In this document: positions 60,772 to 64,000 of the stretch, piece by piece | How the letters are laid out: the number at the start of each line of letters is the position of its first letter | Numbering within the stretch: position 1 is the stretch's first letter | Source: Hyphomonas johnsonii MHS-2 | GTDB lineage: Bacteria; Pseudomonadota; Alphaproteobacteria; Caulobacterales; Hyphomonadaceae | Direction: 5' to 3' | Assembly: GCF_000685275.1 (NCBI RefSeq) | Contig: NZ_ARYK01000003.1 | Coordinates: 248,001 to 312,000, forward strand | DNA length: 64,000 nucleotides | Program-made: the position numbers and the translations under genes | The notes under the pieces: generated by a model | Seen by the model: only the letters and a program-made list of their open reading frames with translations | The model's database searches: none | What the model was told of the DNA's origin: nothing

Positions 60772-62223
60772 ATGACGAAACTCACCACACCCGACGCCGT
60801 TGTTGACGCGCTTGAAAAGCTCTACAACGAAGCCGTCGAGGCTCTGTCCGGAGCGCTCGACCTCTACCTCCACACAGGCACACCGCCCGACGAGAATCTC
60901 CGTGCCAGCGGTGCGTTCTGCTATCCGCAGATCCGCCTCATCTATGATCCGGACGGCCCGCCGCCGCCGATCTCCCGCGCCTTCGGCAAGATGTCCGAAG
61001 CCGGCACCTATATCTCCAGCTTCACACGGCCGGACTTTTTCCGCGCCTACCTGATCGAACAGCTGACGCCCCTGATGCGCGACTATCACATCACGGTCAC
61101 GGTCGAGCGTTCCAGCCAGGAAATTCCTTACGCCTATGTCTGGGAACAGGGCCAGGCCGAGGGCCTCGAAGAGATTTCACCTGCCGAACTGGCCCGCTGG
61201 TTCCCCAGCCCCCAGCTCGCCGACATTGGCGACGAAGTGGCTGACGGCGAACTCTACGAGCCTTATGCGACGCATCCCCTCTGCCTGTTCGACGCGCCGC
61301 GCGTCGACCTCTCGCTGAAGCGGTTGCAGCACTATACCGGCACGCCGGTGGAGCACTTCCAGCACTATGTCCTGTTCACCAATTACCACCGCTATGTCGA
61401 TGCCTTCTGCGACTGGGCGCTGACCCAGCTCGACAATGACAGCCACTATACGTCGCTGTCCGTTCCCGGTGGCCTGGAAGTGACCTCCGTCACGGGCGCG
61501 TCGCCCACCGACATAGACGCCGCGCCCTGGCGCCGGTTCCAGATGCCGTCCTACCACCTGCGCGCCCCGAACGGCGCCGGCATCACTCTGGTCAATATCG
61601 GCGTCGGCCCGTCCAACGCCAAGACGATCACGGATCATCTCGCGGTCCTGCGCCCGCAGGTCTGGCTGATGGTTGGCCATTGCGGCGGCCTGCGCCACAG
61701 CCAGTCGATCGGCGACTATGTGCTCGCCCATGCCTACCTGCGCGAAGACCATGTCCTCGACGCCGTGCTGCCGCCGGAAATCCCGGTCCCGGCTCTCGCC
61801 GAAGTCCAGGTCGCCCTGCAGGAAGCGGCCGCCCGCGTCACCGGCGAAAGCGGCGAATCCCTCAAGCGCCGCCTGCGCACCGGCACGGTCGTCACCACCG
61901 ACGATCGCAACTGGGAACTGCGCTTCACCGCCACGGCGCGCCGTTTCAACAAGTCGCGCGCCATCGCCATCGACATGGAAAGCGCGACGATCGCCGCCAA
62001 CGGCTATCGCCTGCGCGTGCCCTATGGCGTGCTGCTCTGCGTCTCGGACAAGCCGCTGCATGGCGAGGTCAAGCTGCCCGGCGCGGCCAATCGCTTCTAC
62101 GAGCGCGCCATCGGGGAACATATCCGCATCGGCATCGAAACCCTGGAAATGCTCGCTGCCGACAAGGGCGCCAAGCTGCACAGCCGCAAGCTGCGCGCCT
62201 TCGACGAACCGCCGTTTAGGTAG
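60772..62223 (+). CDS. amn: AMP nucleosidase
   Basis: 483 residues, the usual length of bacterial AMN. The N-terminal AMN domain is followed by the nucleoside phosphorylase-like domain with VNIGVGPSNAKTITDHL, MVGHCGGLRHSQSIGDYV and AIDMESATIAANGYRLRVPYG. It cleaves AMP to adenine and ribose 5-phosphate. Monocistronic, convergent with the membrane-protein gene. Confidence 0.95.
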   Translation: MTKLTTPDAVVDALEKLYNEAVEALSGALDLYLHTGTPPDENLRASGAFCYPQIRLIYDPDGPPPPISRAFGKMSEAGTYISSFTRPDFFRAYLIEQLTPLMRDYHITVTVERSSQEIPYAYVWEQGQAEGLEEISPAELARWFPSPQLADIGDEVADGELYEPYATHPLCLFDAPRVDLSLKRLQHYTGTPVEHFQHYVLFTNYHRYVDAFCDWALTQLDNDSHYTSLSVPGGLEVTSVTGASPTDIDAAPWRRFQMPSYHLRAPNGAGITLVNIGVGPSNAKTITDHLAVLRPQVWLMVGHCGGLRHSQSIGDYVLAHAYLREDHVLDAVLPPEIPVPALAEVQVALQEAAARVTGESGESLKRRLRTGTVVTTDDRNWELRFTATARRFNKSRAIAIDMESATIAANGYRLRVPYGVLLCVSDKPLHGEVKLPGAANRFYERAIGEHIRIGIETLEMLAADKGAKLHSRKLRAFDEPPFR

Positions 62224-62269
62224 GCCCTGATCCCCCGCCTCTCATCGCGCAGCGATGGAAGGTGGGGGC

Positions 62270-63151
62270 TCAAGCTGCCGCCTCGCTCGTGGCCCCCACA
62301 ATCTCTTTCGCCGCGTCCGACAGAAGTGCGACCAGCTCCGGCTCGCCCACGGCTTGCAGGTACTTCACGAAGTCCCGCCCGCTGCCTTCCTTCGCGCCGG
62401 TCACGACGATCCGGTCGACCAGTCCGACAAAGTCATCGAGGTCGTCCTTGAAGAAGATATCGCGCATGAACGTGTACCTGCCACTGTAGCAACCGACGAC
62501 GACAGAGCGCCAGAACAGCAGCACGTCCTTGTCCTGCAGGACGCCTGTTTCGATCGCCCGCACGATCCGCCTGATCCATGCGAGATAGCGATGCAGGGCC
62601 GAGACGCTGATTTCCGCTGCCGGGCTGACCACGGATGACGTTTTCACAAACGGTACGGTGCGCTCGCCGTCGCGGTACTTCCAGTTTCGGTCGGTGCCCG
62701 CCTGCCACTGTGTGTTGCGGTCCAGGATGGTGACCAGCCTGACGCGCACGGCCGTGCCGTCCGGCCCGAAATCGACGACGCTTTCCGATTCGAACACGTC
62801 CAGAATCTGCTCGTCGAGGTCCGTGGTCAGTTTCAACCGTTCCATGCTGAGCTGCTGTTCGGTCTGCTTCTGCTGGTTTCGCATCACGACGAGATAGGCG
62901 AACGACGCCACCCAGGCCGTGCCCATCGCGGTGATGCCGTAATTGAGAATGGAGAAGGCAATCTGTTCGCGCGAGTCCGGCTCGAAAGACGCAAAGGCAG
63001 TGACGCGCCGGTCCGGCCAGGTCAGCTGGATGAAGCCGTGGAAAAGGTCATTTGTCAGGCCGCTGAGAACGGCGGCCGCCAGGACAATGAAGATGAATGT
63101 TATGACTGCCAGCAGCCCCACGGCCATCCAGCGAAGAATCCAGTCCGGCAT
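62270..63151 (-). CDS. Membrane protein of unknown function
   Basis: 293 residues from ATG 63151 (GGGGA upstream; GTG 63175 possible). Two membrane helices near residues 7-35 and 70-92, then a long cytoplasmic part with a helical linker (QKQTEQQLSMERLKLTTDLD) and an alpha-rich C-terminus. The layout resembles small signalling or DUF4760-like membrane proteins. No catalytic motif recognised. Confidence 0.6.
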   Translation of the reverse strand: MPDWILRWMAVGLLAVITFIFIVLAAAVLSGLTNDLFHGFIQLTWPDRRVTAFASFEPDSREQIAFSILNYGITAMGTAWVASFAYLVVMRNQQKQTEQQLSMERLKLTTDLDEQILDVFESESVVDFGPDGTAVRVRLVTILDRNTQWQAGTDRNWKYRDGERTVPFVKTSSVVSPAAEISVSALHRYLAWIRRIVRAIETGVLQDKDVLLFWRSVVVGCYSGRYTFMRDIFFKDDLDDFVGLVDRIVVTGAKEGSGRDFVKYLQAVGEPELVALLSDAAKEIVGATSEAAA

Positions 63152-63230
63152 AACGGTCCCCGTCCAATTGCGCACCAGGTTTCAAATCGAAACATTGTGC
63201 GAAATCGGGACGGATACAACCGGAAAATAG

Positions 63231-63258
63231 ACGGGCGCCCCCTCGGAGGCGCCCGTCA
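63231..63258 (-). terminator. Terminator after the SYLF gene
   Basis: Perfect ten-bp stem GACGGGCGCC/GGCGCCCGTC with an eight-base loop; on the minus strand it is followed by TATTTTCC. It lies 22 bases after the SYLF stop. Confidence 0.75.
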
Positions 63259-63279
63259 TTCAGTCCGGAAACGCAAAGC

Positions 63280-63846
63280 CTATTTCGCGTCGAGCTTGGT
63301 GATCTTCGTGCCTTCGATGCTGACACCGGCCATCAGGCCCTTCTGGTCGAAGATGAACGCATAGGCGTCTTCCTTCAGGGTCGAGGTCGAGAGGTTCTCG
63401 GCGACACCGGCATTGACCAGCACCACCGTCGGGCCGACGCCGATTTCCCAGCCGTCGGAATCCTCGACATATTTCACGGCGGCGTCATTCATCAGGAACA
63501 CGGCATAGCCGTATTGCTGGGCGCCGGCCTGCAGGCCCCACGAGCCGGTGAACGTGCTGTAATAGTCACGCACAGCGCCGTTGTGGCGCATCTGGCCCTC
63601 GCCATACGCACCTCCGACACCGAGACCGGCCTTGACGATCGACGGGAAGATCAGGACGGCGCTGGACTTCGCCGCAATGGCGCGCGCAGCGGAATTTTCA
63701 GACGTCAGCTTGTTGAGCGCCTGGCGGCTCTGCGCATCGATGTCCTGGCGGCTGACTTCGTCCGGCATGCTCGTGCAGGCCGTGGTGACAAGCGGCGTGC
63801 CGACGACGAGGCAGGCGGCGAGGAGGGCGGATCGGAATTTGGCCAT
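63280..63846 (-). CDS. SYLF-domain (YSC84-like) lipoprotein
   Basis: 188 residues. Lipoprotein signal with lipobox TTAC (AACLVVGTPLVTTACTS). SYLF domain: KSSAVLIFPSIVKAGLGVGGAYGEG, SWGLQAGAQQYGYAVFLMND and GPTVVLVNAGVAENLS. SYLF domains bind lipids, including phosphoinositides in eukaryotes. Likely an outer-membrane or periplasmic lipid-binding protein. An inverted repeat lies just upstream. Confidence 0.88.
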   Translation of the reverse strand: MAKFRSALLAACLVVGTPLVTTACTSMPDEVSRQDIDAQSRQALNKLTSENSAARAIAAKSSAVLIFPSIVKAGLGVGGAYGEGQMRHNGAVRDYYSTFTGSWGLQAGAQQYGYAVFLMNDAAVKYVEDSDGWEIGVGPTVVLVNAGVAENLSTSTLKEDAYAFIFDQKGLMAGVSIEGTKITKLDAK

Positions 63847-63884
63847 GAGTGGCTCCTGTGATGGCGTATAAACTTGGTACTCCC

Positions 63885-63900
63885 GTACGCGTGAGCGTAC
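63885..63900. promoter_or_regulatory. Inverted repeat upstream of the SYLF gene
   Basis: GTACGC-GTGA-GCGTAC lies 38 bases before the SYLF start and could be an operator or promoter element. Confidence 0.35.
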
Positions 63901-63926
63901 AACAAAGTTCCGTACCGATGCAAAAT

Positions 63927-63998
63927 TCAGTAGAGCGCCATCAATACCGAGAGCGCGCCGTCGCTGATGGGCGCAACGCCCGGCGCGTCGCTGAGACT
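63927..63998 (-). CDS. 3' end of an unidentified protein
   Basis: Last 23 codons of a minus-strand frame entering from beyond the window, ending GALSVLMALY and a TGA stop. The composition is coding-like, but it is too short to identify. It would lie upstream of the SYLF gene on the same strand. Confidence 0.3.
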   Translation of the reverse strand, partial: SLSDAPGVAPISDGALSVLMALY

Positions 63999-64000
63999 GG

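Noticed and set aside
1..64000. tRNA, rRNA, CRISPR arrays, phage or transposase genes
   Set aside because: No cloverleaf with a GTTCGAATC arm outside coding genes, no regular repeat-spacer pattern and no recombinase or transposase motif were seen.

Overview
The window is a stretch of an alphaproteobacterial chromosome. GC content is high and coding is dense. The gene set points to the Hyphomonadaceae/Caulobacterales group, probably Hyphomonas or a close relative: a PleC/DivJ-type sensor kinase, CtrA-like TTAA-N7-TTAA half-sites, a UrcA-family protein, NrdA without an ATP-cone paired with a separate NrdB, a lysine/alanine-rich histone-like protein, and an HPPD/FAH/CoA-transferase tyrosine operon. 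This placement rests on gene content only. No rRNA, tRNA, CRISPR array, insertion sequence or prophage was recognised. Nearly everything is core or lightly accessory chromosome.

Layout. 0-5.5 kb: the end of an MCE/PqiC-type lipid transporter, an LtrA-family membrane protein, two adjacent acyl-CoA dehydrogenases (probably a heteromeric pair) and a VanZ-like protein. 5.6-10.7 kb: aminopeptidase N and a PleC-like histidine kinase with a 27-bp palindrome between them. 10.7-15.2 kb (minus): histidine phosphatase, KdsB, a lipoprotein, and a BlaR1-like M56 peptidase with its BlaI repressor and two clear operator copies. 15.3-19 kb: DUF4197 lipoprotein, alpha/beta hydrolase, SLC13-type transporter with TrkA_C domains. 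18.9-26.2 kb: a MarR repressor, a palindromic operator, then a long plus-strand run for tyrosine degradation (HPPD, VOC protein, a small membrane protein, a secreted FG-GAP protein, fumarylacetoacetate hydrolase, 3-oxoacid CoA-transferase A/B, aromatic aminotransferase). Homogentisate dioxygenase and maleylacetoacetate isomerase are not in this run. 26.2-36.4 kb: thioesterase, Zur/Fur, MarR plus NlpC/P60, cytochrome c, prephenate dehydratase, LysR, an AhpD-like protein, a YHS-domain secreted protein behind an unusual structured leader, an outer-membrane barrel, the histone-like protein, NudC and a GH43-like lipoprotein. 36.5-42 kb: BipA/TypA, small proteins, cupin, globin, S9 peptidase.

42.2-54.8 kb: class I ribonucleotide reductase, with nrdA and nrdB about 9 kb apart, each preceded by a near-identical NrdR box. 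Between them lie a tandem pair of LpxR-related proteins, an alcohol dehydrogenase, a tightly overlapping alkylation-repair operon (ogt, 2OG-Fe oxygenase, alkB), a TerC protein, and a PAS-GGDEF-EAL protein with an internally deleted paralogue beside it. 54.8-64 kb: TonB, GAF-EAL phosphodiesterase, arylamine N-acetyltransferase, UrcA, SnoaL, tautomerase, HxlR, AMP nucleosidase, an unknown membrane protein and a SYLF-domain lipoprotein.

Start codons were moved from the longest open frame where a Shine-Dalgarno sequence, signal peptide or stop/start overlap pointed to another codon. Functions come from motif recognition; no database search was run.
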